Shown piece by piece: positions 8,343-18,300 of a stretch of DNA of 64,000 nucleotides; position 1 is the stretch's first letter; each line of letters opens with the position of its first letter. The stretch covers positions 62,001-126,000 of the forward strand of contig NZ_LUTS01000004.1 in NCBI RefSeq assembly GCF_001597735.1. The letters run 5' to 3'. This stretch comes from Neptuniibacter pectenicola. GTDB taxonomy: Bacteria; Pseudomonadota; Gammaproteobacteria; Pseudomonadales; Balneatricaceae. The notes beneath the pieces are model-generated. The model did not search any database, was not told where the DNA came from, and saw only the letters and a program-made list of their open reading frames with translations. Both the position numbers and the translations under genes were made by a program.

Positions 8343-9791
8343 ATGGCTGCCCAGCCCCAACTATTAATTATTGATGATGACCTAAGCCGCAGGGAGTTGA
8401 TCTCCGCTGCGCTTTCCTTCTTAGGTCGCCCTTTCAAATTTTATGGCTTTGTTGACTGGTTGCAGTCGGATGATCAAGCGTTGAGTGGCGATATCGTTTC
8501 TTTGGTGTTGCTTGGGCAGAGTCAATTACCGATCTCGTTGGAAAAGTTATTACGGAACCTACAGCAGAAGACCCCTTATGCGGCGGTGGTGACGTTGGGG
8601 GAATGGTCAGAAGTTGCTGAACTATCAGATGATTTGAAAAACTGCGTAACCGGGCAGCTAACGGTTCCGTTTAGCTATCAACAGCTGCTTGATCAGCTGC
8701 ACAAAGCGCAGTTGTATACCCAGCACTCGCTGGGTGGCGAAAACGCAAGTCAAGTGAATTCACGGTTATTCTCTAGTTTAGTGGGCACCAGTAGGCCGAT
8801 GAGGCTTGTTCGCCAAGCGATGTCCCAAGTCGCAGGGCGTGATGTTAATGTGTTGATTACCGGTGAATCGGGGACGGGCAAAGAGGTCGTTGCCCGTAAT
8901 TTGCATGATTATTCTGTGCGTAAGGGCGGGCCATTTGTGCCTATTAACTGCGGTGCAATCCCTGCGGACCTTTTGGAAAGTGAACTGTTCGGCCATGAGC
9001 GGGGTGCGTTTACGGGGGCGATTTCTAGTCGTGCTGGACGATTTGAGTTGGCCCAAGGGGGAACGCTTTTTCTTGATGAGATAGGGGATATGCCTTTATC
9101 TATGCAGGTTAAGTTGCTGCGTGTCCTTCAGGAACGAAAGTTTGAGCGCATCGGGGGGACCAAAACCCTTGATGCGGATATTCGTGTGATTGCCGCTACA
9201 CATAAAAATCTTGAGGATATGATAGAGGCGGGCACTTTTCGTGAGGATCTCTACTATCGACTCAACGTTTTCCCTATTGAAATGCCACCGTTAAGGGAAC
9301 GCACAGAAGATATTCCATTATTACTTGAGGAGTTATTGGGTCGTTTAAAAACTCAGGGCTTTGACTCCGTACGATTTCAAGCCAGTGCTCTAGACTCGTT
9401 GAAGGCCCACCCTTGGCCGGGCAATGTACGTGAACTCTCAAACCTTACTGAGCGACTTGCGATTCTCTTCCCTAATGGGATTGTGGGTGTATCAGAGCTG
9501 CCCAAACGTTTTCAGCATATCGAGGAACCTGATCCAGCACGATACAGTGATGCCAAGGCCGTTGAAGAGCAAACTAATCAAAATAGTATGGCGGCTGGGC
9601 TCGCCCCGCTTGATCGCTTACCCGAAGAGGGGTTAGACCTTAAAGCTCACTTAGAGGCGATTGAACGGGCATTGATTGAGCAGTCATTGGCGGTACATGA
9701 CGGGGTTGTTGCTAGAGCGGCTGAACTGTTAAATATTCGGCGAACGACGCTCGTAGAAAAAATGCGTAAATATGGGATGCAGCGTAAGTAA
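8343..9791 (+). CDS. fleQ: Sigma-54-dependent flagellar master regulator FleQ
   Basis: Enhancer-binding protein that activates class II flagellar promoters with sigma-54 and, in Pseudomonas, responds to c-di-GMP and FleN. Domains: FleQ receiver-like N-terminus (1-120), AAA+ core with Walker A GESGTGKE and the sigma-54 contact loop GAFTGA, and a Fis-type HTH at the C-terminus ([14 protein letters not shown]). At 482 residues it matches P. aeruginosa FleQ closely. The linker reads LFSSLVGTS where P. aeruginosa has LFRSLVGTS, so residue 144 is Ser, not Arg (see findings). The ATG at 8343 is preceded by AGGA. fleS follows immediately. Confidence 0.96.
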   Translation: MAAQPQLLIIDDDLSRRELISAALSFLGRPFKFYGFVDWLQSDDQALSGDIVSLVLLGQSQLPISLEKLLRNLQQKTPYAAVVTLGEWSEVAELSDDLKNCVTGQLTVPFSYQQLLDQLHKAQLYTQHSLGGENASQVNSRLFSSLVGTSRPMRLVRQAMSQVAGRDVNVLITGESGTGKEVVARNLHDYSVRKGGPFVPINCGAIPADLLESELFGHERGAFTGAISSRAGRFELAQGGTLFLDEIGDMPLSMQVKLLRVLQERKFERIGGTKTLDADIRVIAATHKNLEDMIEAGTFREDLYYRLNVFPIEMPPLRERTEDIPLLLEELLGRLKTQGFDSVRFQASALDSLKAHPWPGNVRELSNLTERLAILFPNGIVGVSELPKRFQHIEEPDPARYSDAKAVEEQTNQNSMAAGLAPLDRLPEEGLDLKAHLEAIERALIEQSLAVHDGVVARAAELLNIRRTTLVEKMRKYGMQRK

Positions 9792-9792
9792 T

Positions 9793-10893
9793 ATGAATGA
9801 TATTGAACCTTATAAGGCCCGTATTGCGGAACTAGAAGAGGCGCTGAACCAAGCGCAAGAATCGTTGTTAAATGAGTCTCTTCAGCGGCAAAAAAATGAA
9901 GATAAAAATGTTGGGCTGAGCGATCGTTTCCAGAACCTATTATCAATTTTGCCCGCCGGGGTTGTCCTAATTAATGGGGCAGGCAAAGTGGCGGAAGCGA
10001 ATCCAGCGGCTGAGAACTTTCTGGGTACGCCTTTGATTGGTCAGCCTTGGTTTGAAATCATCAGTCGCAGCTTTGCCCCGCGTGGTGATGATGGTCATGA
10101 GGTGTCGTTAAAGGATGGTCGCCGCGTGAGCTTAATGACACGAGCGATGGATAGCGAACCTGGTCAGTTAGTGTTACTGACGGATCAAACCGAGACACGG
10201 TTGCTACAAGGGCGTGTTTCACATTATCAGCGTCTTTCGGAGATGGGGCGGATGATGGCGTCGCTCGCACATCAGATACGAACGCCGCTATCGGCAGCGC
10301 TGCTCTACGTTGATCACTTAATGCGTCCCGATTTAGTGCTTGAGCAACGCCAGAAATTTGCCCGTAAAGCCAAATCACGATTAACCAACCTTGAGCAGCA
10401 AGTCCGAGATATGCTGATCTTTGCGCGGGGCGAGATGCGGTTAGATGACGTGGTTTCCTCCGCTGCATTTATGCGAGAGCTAGAGGATATGCTTGACCTG
10501 CCTCTGGTGAACTATGATGCCGATTGCGATTGTATTAACGAAGTGCCCCATTATGAGTTTCAGTGTAATAAAGAAGCGTTACTAGGGGTATGCATAAACT
10601 TGGTAGAAAACGCCTTGCAAGCCAGCGGTAAAGGCGGGGAGTTAACGATTCGTTTTACTGATGAAGCGGGGCGTATAGGTCTTCATATTATCGATTATGG
10701 TCAAGGTATGGAGCCTGCACAGATTCAGCGTGCGTTGGAGCCGTTTTATACCACTAAGTCACATGGTACTGGGCTTGGCTTAGCTGTTGCTCAGGTGGTT
10801 GCTCATGCTCATCACGGTGAATTTAAAATACAGTCGGTTCTGGGGGAGGGCACAGTGGCAACGATTCTGCTGCCCTGTCTGTCAGCTAACTAA
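9793..10893 (+). CDS. fleS: Flagellar sensor histidine kinase FleS (FlrB-type)
   Basis: Cytosolic histidine kinase that phosphorylates FleR to switch on class III basal body and hook genes. A short N-terminal coiled coil is followed by a PAS domain (FQNLLSILPAGVVLING...), a HisKA box with His160 in SLAHQIRTPLS, and HATPase with the N box NLVENALQAS and G boxes DYGQGM and GTGLGLAV. No membrane segment is visible, as expected for FleS. I prefer the ATG at 9793, one base after the fleQ stop codon; an in-frame ATG at 9772 inside fleQ would add seven residues. Neither start has a strong Shine-Dalgarno. fleR follows after 25 bases. Confidence 0.93.
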   Translation: MNDIEPYKARIAELEEALNQAQESLLNESLQRQKNEDKNVGLSDRFQNLLSILPAGVVLINGAGKVAEANPAAENFLGTPLIGQPWFEIISRSFAPRGDDGHEVSLKDGRRVSLMTRAMDSEPGQLVLLTDQTETRLLQGRVSHYQRLSEMGRMMASLAHQIRTPLSAALLYVDHLMRPDLVLEQRQKFARKAKSRLTNLEQQVRDMLIFARGEMRLDDVVSSAAFMRELEDMLDLPLVNYDADCDCINEVPHYEFQCNKEALLGVCINLVENALQASGKGGELTIRFTDEAGRIGLHIIDYGQGMEPAQIQRALEPFYTTKSHGTGLGLAVAQVVAHAHHGEFKIQSVLGEGTVATILLPCLSAN

Positions 10894-10918
10894 GGTTAAT
10901 GTCTAAGCGATAAACAAC

Positions 10919-12289
10919 ATGCCTAATAAAATAATGATTGTTGAAGATGATAATGAGTTGCGCGAAGCGTTGTGTGACACATTAGAGCTGGCAGGTTTTG
11001 CATATATAGAGGCACCTGATGCTGAAGAAGCGTTGGTGCTGCTGGCGAACCATCAGGTGGATATGGTGATCACCGATGTCAATATGCCCGGTATGGATGG
11101 TCATCAACTCTTAGATGAGATTCGCAAACTACACCCCGGGCTCCCTGTGATGTTGATAACGGCATTTGGTCAAGTGAGCAAAGCGGTTGATGCGATTAAA
11201 GCGGGTGCGGTGGATTACTTGATGAAGCCTTTTGATTCCGAGGCGCTTATCTCGGCTGTGCGTCGTTTTGCCTCGGGGACGGTTGTCGCACCGGAAGCGC
11301 AGCAGCCTATTGCGGAAGACAGTAGTAGTAAGCAGTTACTACAGTTAGCAAGACGCGTTGCCGCCTCCGACTCGACGGTGCTGATTTCAGGCGAGTCAGG
11401 TACAGGTAAAGAGGTGTTGGCGCAGTATATACATAATCATTCGTCACGCTCTGATAAACCGTTTATCGCGATCAACTGTGCGGCTATCCCAGAAAACATG
11501 CTAGAAGCAACGCTGTTTGGTCATGAAAAAGGCGCATTTACGGGGGCCTACGCGAGCTCTCCCGGTAAGTTTGAGCAGGCAGACGGAGGAACATTGCTGT
11601 TAGATGAAATCTCCGAGATGGATCTGGGTTTGCAGGCGAAACTATTACGTGTTCTGCAGGAGCAAGAGGTTGAACGTATTGGCGGGCGTAAAGTGATCTC
11701 GCTTAATGTACGTGTTGTTGCCACGACAAACCGCCAGTTAGATGCCTATGTCTCTGAAGGTAAATTTCGTGAGGACCTTTATTATCGACTCAATGTGTTT
11801 CCGCTGCAGTGGCGGCCATTAAGGGAGCGGCCTGCGGATATTGTGCCATTAGCGGAGCTGTTATTTAGTAAGTACTGCCAAAAAATGCAACGCTCCCCAG
11901 TGAGTTTGTCGGTTGAGGTGGTGAATGCTTTGGTTGACTATTCGTGGCCGGGTAACGTGCGTGAGTTAGATAATGTTGTGCAACGTGCGTTGATTTTGCA
12001 GGCGGGCTCTGAGATTAGAATGGCCGACCTTATGCTGAACCCGTCCGATATTTCTGCGTGTGAGATATCAGAGACCGAGGCTTCACTGGACGAGGACGAT
12101 TTAGTGGGGCAGTTAGGTGAAGGTATGCGCCAGCATGAATTCCAATTAATAATCGATGCCTTAAAGGCAACCCATGGAAGTCGTAAAGATGCAGCCGAAA
12201 ACTTAGGGATTAGTCCACGAACATTACGTTATAAATTAGCAAAAATGAGAGAGTTGGGTCTAGACTTGGACAAATTACTTGGTCGTTAG
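10919..12289 (+). CDS. fleR: Sigma-54 response regulator FleR (FlrC-type)
   Basis: NtrC-family response regulator, partner of FleS. An N-terminal receiver carries the acidic pair VEDD and phosphoacceptor Asp53 in ITDVNMPGMDG, with the switch Lys in YLMKPFD. The AAA+ domain has Walker A GESGTGKE and the sigma-54 loop GAFTGA, and a Fis-type HTH (SRKDAAENLGISPRTLRYKL) ends the protein. At 456 residues it has normal family length. In Pseudomonas fliE comes next; here an acetate module of about 12 kb separates the two. No clear terminator follows. Confidence 0.95.
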   Translation: MPNKIMIVEDDNELREALCDTLELAGFAYIEAPDAEEALVLLANHQVDMVITDVNMPGMDGHQLLDEIRKLHPGLPVMLITAFGQVSKAVDAIKAGAVDYLMKPFDSEALISAVRRFASGTVVAPEAQQPIAEDSSSKQLLQLARRVAASDSTVLISGESGTGKEVLAQYIHNHSSRSDKPFIAINCAAIPENMLEATLFGHEKGAFTGAYASSPGKFEQADGGTLLLDEISEMDLGLQAKLLRVLQEQEVERIGGRKVISLNVRVVATTNRQLDAYVSEGKFREDLYYRLNVFPLQWRPLRERPADIVPLAELLFSKYCQKMQRSPVSLSVEVVNALVDYSWPGNVRELDNVVQRALILQAGSEIRMADLMLNPSDISACEISETEASLDEDDLVGQLGEGMRQHEFQLIIDALKATHGSRKDAAENLGISPRTLRYKLAKMRELGLDLDKLLGR

Positions 12290-12349
12290 GCTATAAAGCG
12301 CAGATAATAAAATTCTTTTAAATCAATTGGTTGGGTGTTCGGCGAGACT

Positions 12350-12420
12350 AAGGTCTTATCTTGGATATACCAAGGTCTAATTCAGGGTATTGCTCTCCCT
12401 TCTGTATAAACCTATAACAG
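12350..12420 (+). promoter_or_regulatory. Candidate operator/promoter region of acs
   Basis: Within the 230-base fleR-acs gap a heptamer AAGGTCT occurs twice (12350-12356 and 12372-12378), 22 bases apart, i.e. about two helical turns. Between and overlapping them is an inverted repeat CTTGG-ATATA-CCAAG (12360-12374). Downstream lies a near-palindrome CTGTATAAACCTATAACAG (12402-12420) that includes a TATAAA -10-like box. This arrangement suits a dimeric activator such as CrbR upstream of a promoter with a poor -35. It is pattern recognition only. Confidence 0.35.
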
Positions 12421-12519
12421 ATATTTAACCTCGTTTGCGTCTGATAATAAAAAAATACGGAAAACATAGACGATCTGAGGGTATTTGATAATTACAACAA
12501 TCAAGCTAAGGGCATCACG

Positions 12520-14472
12520 ATGAGTGAAAAAATATATCCAGTTAGTCCGGAGATTGCGGCGCAGGCGCACATTGATAATGATAAATATTTAGCAATGTAT
12601 GAGCAGTCTGTAACTGATCCCGACACATTCTGGGGTGAAGCAGGTAAACGCCTAGATTGGTTCAAACCATATACTAAAGTAAAAAATACATCGTTCGATC
12701 CACATAATGTTGATATTCGTTGGTTCGAAGACGGTACATTGAATGCATCTTATAACTGCCTAGATCGTCATCTTGAAACACGCGGTGATCAGGTTGCTAT
12801 CATTTGGGAAGGCGACGACCCAAGTGAGTCCGAAAATATCACGTATCGCCAATTACATGAACGTGTTTGTAAATTCTCAAATGCGCTAAAAGCACGCGGT
12901 GTTAAAAAAGGCGATGTTGTAACGCTTTACATGCCAATGATCCCTGAAGCTGCTGTTGCTATGCTTGCATGTACGCGTATTGGTGCGGTGCACTCAATCG
13001 TATTTGGTGGCTTCTCACCAGAAGCACTTGCAGCGCGTATCGAAGGTGCGGATTCCCGCGTTGTTGTTACGTCAAACTATTCACTACGTGCAGGTAAATC
13101 TGTACCGCTTAAAGCCAATGTTGATAAAGCATTAGAGCATGAAGCAGCGAAAGAGCGCGTTGAAAGCGTTATCGTTGTTAATCGTGTCGATAAAGACGTT
13201 GCTTGGAATGACAAAGTCGACGTTTGGTATGAAGACCTTGTAGCGGATGCGTCTGCTGAGTGTGCACCTGAAGAGATGGAAGCCGAAGCGCCCATGTTTA
13301 TCCTTTACACATCAGGTTCTACTGGTGCGCCAAAAGGTCTTGAGCATACAACAGGCGGTTACATGGTTTACGCGTCTATGACGCATGAGTATGCCTTTGA
13401 CTATAAAGATGGCGATATCTACTGGTGTACTGCCGATGTAGGTTGGGTTACAGGCCACAGTTACATCGTGTATGGACCGCTTGCTAACGGCGGCACATCC
13501 TTGATGTTTGAAGGTGTTCCAAGCTACCCAGATAACAGCCGTTTTGGTCGTGTTATTGAAAAGCATAAAGTTAACCAGTTCTACACTGCGCCAACCGCTA
13601 TTCGTGCGTTGATGCAGCAAGGTGAAGATGTTCTGGGTGATTCAGACCTATCTTCATTGCGTATTTTAGGGTCTGTAGGTGAGCCAATTAACCCAGAAGC
13701 GTGGGAATGGTATTACCGTGTTATCGGTCAGAGCCGTTGCCCTATCGTTGATACATGGTGGCAGACTGAAACGGGTGGCATGATGATCTTGCCTCTACCT
13801 GGTGCGACTGCGGCTAAGCCGGGTGCTGCTTCTCGTCCATTCTTTGGTGTTCAGCCTGCATTGCTTGATGCGGATGGTAAAGAGCTTGATGGTGCTACAG
13901 ATGGTAACTTGGTCATTAAAGATTCATGGCCGGGTCAGAGTCGTTCTATCTGGGGCGATCATGAGCGCTTTATTCAGACCTACTTCACTACGTATAAAGG
14001 CTACTACACTACGGGTGATGGCGCGCGTCGTGATGAAGATGGCTATTACTGGATTACGGGTCGTGTAGATGACGTGATTAACGTATCGGGTCACCGTATG
14101 GGTACAGCTGAGGTTGAATCAGCACTTGTGGCGCACCCTGCTGTAGCTGAAGCTGCGGTTGTAGGTTATCCGCATGAAGTTAAAGGCCAAGGTATCTACG
14201 TATACGTGACGTTACAGTCCGGCTTTGAGCAGTCTGATGAACTACTAAAAGAACTGCGTATGCATGTTCGTTCAGAGATTGGTCCGATTGCGTCTCCTGA
14301 CTTGATTCAGTTTGCACCTGGTATGCCTAAAACACGTTCAGGTAAAATCATGCGTCGTATCTTGCGTAAGATTGCCGAAGACGATTTTGATGCACTAGGT
14401 GATACGTCAACGCTTGCTGATCCATCTGTTGTAGATGATCTAATCAACAACCGTATGAACCGTTCTAAATAA
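12520..14472 (+). CDS. acs: Acetyl-CoA synthetase
   Basis: AMP-forming acetate:CoA ligase, which scavenges acetate into acetyl-CoA. The 650-residue protein has the standard Acs length and domains: ACAS_N at the start, the AMP-binding motif [19 protein letters not shown], the YYTTGD hinge region, [13 protein letters not shown], and the C-terminal [11 protein letters not shown] containing the lysine that is reversibly acetylated in the family. The ATG has AAGG upstream. Codon choice looks smoother and more uniform than in the flagellar genes, in keeping with high expression. A strong hairpin terminator follows. The neighbouring crbR and crbS genes are known regulators of acs in Vibrio and Pseudomonas. 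Confidence 0.97.
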   Translation: MSEKIYPVSPEIAAQAHIDNDKYLAMYEQSVTDPDTFWGEAGKRLDWFKPYTKVKNTSFDPHNVDIRWFEDGTLNASYNCLDRHLETRGDQVAIIWEGDDPSESENITYRQLHERVCKFSNALKARGVKKGDVVTLYMPMIPEAAVAMLACTRIGAVHSIVFGGFSPEALAARIEGADSRVVVTSNYSLRAGKSVPLKANVDKALEHEAAKERVESVIVVNRVDKDVAWNDKVDVWYEDLVADASAECAPEEMEAEAPMFILYTSGSTGAPKGLEHTTGGYMVYASMTHEYAFDYKDGDIYWCTADVGWVTGHSYIVYGPLANGGTSLMFEGVPSYPDNSRFGRVIEKHKVNQFYTAPTAIRALMQQGEDVLGDSDLSSLRILGSVGEPINPEAWEWYYRVIGQSRCPIVDTWWQTETGGMMILPLPGATAAKPGAASRPFFGVQPALLDADGKELDGATDGNLVIKDSWPGQSRSIWGDHERFIQTYFTTYKGYYTTGDGARRDEDGYYWITGRVDDVINVSGHRMGTAEVESALVAHPAVAEAAVVGYPHEVKGQGIYVYVTLQSGFEQSDELLKELRMHVRSEIGPIASPDLIQFAPGMPKTRSGKIMRRILRKIAEDDFDALGDTSTLADPSVVDDLINNRMNRSK

Positions 14473-14494
14473 TATATTTTTAATATTTAGTCTA

Positions 14495-14545
14495 AAAACT
14501 CCCGTAGGACTCGGAATACCCGAGACTTGCGGGAGTTTTTTGTTT
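14495..14545 (+). terminator. Rho-independent terminator of acs
   Basis: Outer stem AAAACTCCCG (14495-14504) pairs perfectly with CGGGAGTTTT (14530-14539). A second internal stem CTCGG/CCGAG (14510-14514 with 14520-14524) extends it. A T-rich tail follows. It lies 22 bases after the acs stop codon. Confidence 0.9.
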
Positions 14546-14628
14546 TATAGTAGTAGCTACATCACTGGAAAACCGTTCCATTTGCGGTCGGCGTTCGAGT
14601 AACAGTTTCTTAAGGGGGAATTGAACGC

Positions 14629-15294
14629 ATGCAGTTAGCTCAAAAAATTATTATTGCAGATGATCATCCACTATTTCGTGCGGCCTTAAAGCAGGCCGTG
14701 GCTCAAGCGTTACCTGGTGTCGAGACTATCGAGGCTGATTCGTTACCGGCGGTGCAAGAGGCTGTTGATCAGCACTCTGATGCTGATCTTGTTTTGCTTG
14801 ATATTCATATGCCGGGAACAAATGGTTTCTCGGGCTTAGTTTTTCTTCGTGGTCAGAACCCAGGTATTCCTGTGGTTGTGGTTTCTGGGAGCGAACAGCC
14901 GCATATTATGAAACGCGCGATAGATTATGGTGCGTCTGGCTTTATTCCAAAATCGTCTTCTCTTGAAACAATTGCTGACGCTATTGTTGCTGTACTTAAA
15001 GGGGAAGAGTGGCTGCCACAGGAGGTTGCGGATAACCTACCTGATGTCAGTGAAGATGATCAAAAATTTGCTGTTGCCTTGGCGGCGTTGACGCCACAGC
15101 AGTTTCGCGTGTTAACCATGTTAACTGAAGGTTTGTTGAATAAGCAGATTGCGTATGAACTGAGCGTTTCAGAAGCCACAATAAAAGCGCATGTGACAGC
15201 TATTTTACGTAAGTTGGGTGTTCATAGTCGTACGCAGGCAGTCATCGCGGCACAGCGTTTAGGTGTAGAACCACCAAAAACGGATCTTGAATGA
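14629..15294 (+). CDS. crbR: LuxR-family response regulator CrbR (ErdR/AgmR-type)
   Basis: NarL/LuxR-type response regulator of 221 residues. The receiver has the acidic pair IADDHP and phosphoacceptor Asp58 in LLDIHMPGTNG; the C-terminal HTH reads LTPQQFRVLTMLTEGLLNKQ then ATIKAHVTAILRKLGVHS. Its place between acs and a convergent transporter-type sensor kinase is the hallmark of the CrbS/CrbR pair (MxtR/ErdR in Pseudomonas), which activates acs and acetate uptake. An AGGGGG sequence lies 7-12 bases before the ATG. It is flanked by terminators on both sides, so it is probably monocistronic. Confidence 0.88.
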   Translation: MQLAQKIIIADDHPLFRAALKQAVAQALPGVETIEADSLPAVQEAVDQHSDADLVLLDIHMPGTNGFSGLVFLRGQNPGIPVVVVSGSEQPHIMKRAIDYGASGFIPKSSSLETIADAIVAVLKGEEWLPQEVADNLPDVSEDDQKFAVALAALTPQQFRVLTMLTEGLLNKQIAYELSVSEATIKAHVTAILRKLGVHSRTQAVIAAQRLGVEPPKTDLE

Positions 15295-15321
15295 TCTTAT
15301 TTTCTAAATAATGTTAGATTG

Positions 15322-15346
15322 AAAAGGCGCTCTGAGCGCCTTTTTT
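15322..15346. terminator. Bidirectional terminator between crbR and crbS
   Basis: Stem AAAAGGCGCT (15322-15331), loop CTG, and AGCGCCTTTT (15335-15344) followed by more T. The A-tract on the left arm makes it usable on the minus strand too. It sits between the convergent crbR and crbS genes. Confidence 0.92.
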
Positions 15347-15377
15347 ATGGCAAAAATAAGTTATGCCGTGGGGTGTA

Positions 15378-18300
15378 CTAACTTTCACTGGCCCGTGCTG
15401 TTGCAATGGTTTTGTTAATCATTGCGCGGAGTGCCGCAGGCCTTATGGGTTTAGTGAGTAGTTGTGCGCTGTGGGATGCAATCTCTTCTTTCACCTCTTC
15501 TGTGCGATCCGCGGTAATGATAATGGCGGGTACTTTTCTGCTTAACAGTGGCTGGATCTCTTCGAGTGCCATAATGCCAGTGAGGGTTTCTGAAAGGTGG
15601 TAATCCGCTAAGATGATTTCGGGCTCGAGCCCTTGGTTAATTTGCGCTACCGCATCGATCGTTGATAGGGCGGTATGGACCTCGCACTCCCAGCCATTAA
15701 GGAGCGCTGACATCCCTTCAAGGATTTTCGGTTCGTTATCGATCACTAATGCTTTGATGCCTTTGAGCCCTTTACTGTGTATCCAGCCGCGCTTTTCAGG
15801 TTTAGGCTTGATTGCCTTTTCGGGATCGCCTAAGGGTATCTCAACGCTAAAGACGGTGCCTTTGGTAGGCCATGAGCGAACATTTAATCGATGACCTAGC
15901 ATGTTAGCTATACGCTCGGTGATGGCTAAGCCAAGCCCTAAGCCCTGCACTTGGGAGTGGCGTGGATTATCAATCCGTTTGAACTCTTCAAACACTTCAT
16001 TGAGCTTGTCTTCAGCAATACCGACACCGGTATCCCAGACCTCAACCCTAAGCATGTTGTTGTCCCTACGGCAGCCCAGCAGTATCTTGCCCTCTTGGGT
16101 ATAGCGAATGGCGTTAGAGAGAAAGTTTTGTATTATGCGTCGTAAAAGTTGTTGGTCGGAGTGAACCACTTTCTTACAAGGAACAAAGCGAAAAGTGAGG
16201 TTTTTCTTCTCTGCAACGGCAGTGAATTCAGTGTTTAACGCGTTAAACATGTCACTCAAACTGAAGTCGCTGACCGATGGAACTAAGGCGCCTGCATCAA
16301 GCTTAGAGATGTCTAAGAGTGCAGTGATAAGCTCTTCTGCTGCGGTGAGTGAGCCGTTTAGGTTCTCTACAAGCTGACTTGTTTCTTCGCTGTTATGGCT
16401 CTGTTGCGCTAACGCTGATGTAAAGAGACGTGCGGCATTGAGAGGCTGAAGTAAATCATGGCTTGCTGATGCTAAAAACCGTGTTTTACCGATGTTGGCA
16501 TCATCTGCATCGGACTTGGCTTGGCGAAGCTCATCTTCCATCAATGAACGAATGGTGTTTTCTTTCCGTAGCTCTTTGTTGACAACGGAGAGGGCGTGGG
16601 TTCGTTCTCTTACCCGCTGCTCTAGGGTTTCATTGGTTTCTTTAAGTGCTATCTCGGCGGTTCTGCGCTCTGTAATATCTTGGTACAGAGAAAAATAACC
16701 TAACACATCGCCATAATCGCCAATATGCGGTATGTATTTGACCTCTGCATAGCGTTTGCTGCCGTCGCTGGTGGGTAGGGTTGTTTCAAACCGCTGCTGC
16801 TTACCTTTCAGTGCTTCAGTGATATAGGGGCTTCTTAGTTCATACTCAGCGTCAGACATAATTTCATAACAGGGCGTGCCTGAGATGGACTTGCGATCTA
16901 AATGGAACGTTTCCGCATAGGCTTTGTTGATAAAGAGATAGCGTCTTTCTGGGTCTAAGTAGGCGATGAGGACCGGTACATTGTCAGTATAAATACGAAT
17001 GTTCTGTTCGCTTTCTCTGAGTGCTTCTTCAACATGTTTGTAGGTCGTGATATCCATATAGGTATTAACATAGCCGCCGTTGGGCATAGGATTGCCGCGG
17101 ACTTCGAGTACGGTGCCATTAGGGCGGAAACGTTCATAGCTATGACGCTGGCTTGATTTGAGCAGTGATAAGCGTTTTTTGACTTGCTGCTCGTTGTTGC
17201 CGGGGCCGTACTCCCCTTGTGCGGCATTAAAGCGGAAGACCTCTTCTATTGGGCGTCCAACACAGATAAGCCCTTCCGGGTAATCAAACATTTCGACATA
17301 AACCCGGTTCCATGCAACAAGTCTCATCTGCTGGTCGACTACGCTGATACCTAAGCTAATATTTTCGATGGTGGATTGTAGGAGTGAACGGTTAAAGCGT
17401 AAGGCCTGTGACGCTTCATCAACGATGGTGACCACGTCACCGATATGCATATCTTTCCCGCGCAGGGTGGAGACTAATACAATGCGGGCAGACGAGGCAC
17501 CAATAACGCCGGCCAGTAATCGTTCTGTAAATTGGATGAGCTCGGGTGTCGCCTTATCATCGGATAAGGGTGGATCCTCGTCCCGCTGTAGCGCAAATCC
17601 GGTAAATGCGTGCTGGGTACGGCTAATGCCGAGAAAGCGTTCAGTAAGCATTTGGAGGTCGCCGACTGTGACCTGCCCGTACTGTCGTGAGCTTTCGGTT
17701 AAATCTTTGTTGTAGACGTCAACAAACGCGCTGGCTTGTATGCGGTCCACAAGGCGGGGGGTTGCATAGCGCGAGATGAGCACATAGAGGCTCGTGTTGA
17801 CGAACAGTGACCAGAAAACACCATGGGATAAGGCATCGAGGCTGTCGACGCCGAATAGGCGGGTTGGGGTTAGCCAGTCGATATTGAAAATACCACTATT
17901 CAGATACTCAGGGCCTAAGAGTCCGGCTTCACTGAATGAGGGTAAGACAAGGGTATAGAGCCATAGGATAAAGCCGCCAATTAATCCTGCTAATACGCCA
18001 TTTCGGGATCCAGCTTTCCAGTAAATACCGCCAATGATGGCGGGTAGGAACTGTGCCGCAGCGACGAAGGCGAGTAGGCCGAATGAGGCGAGTGGTGATT
18101 GATCACCAAGAATACGATAGTAAAAGTACGCAAGAATCATCAGGCATAAAATGGTGATGCGTCTTACGCGAAGCAGCAGGGAACCGACATCTTTATTGTC
18201 GGAGAGTCGAAGCCAAGAGATTCGGAAGAGCAATGGCATGATGATGTCATTGCACACCATCGTAGCTAAGGTGATGCTGGCAACGATCACCATGCTGGTG

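Noticed and set aside
9668-9681. GG-N10-GC spacing inside the end of fleQ, possible fleS sigma-54 promoter
   Set aside because: The -12 element reads GAGC in place of TTGC and the site lies deep in fleQ coding sequence; probably chance.
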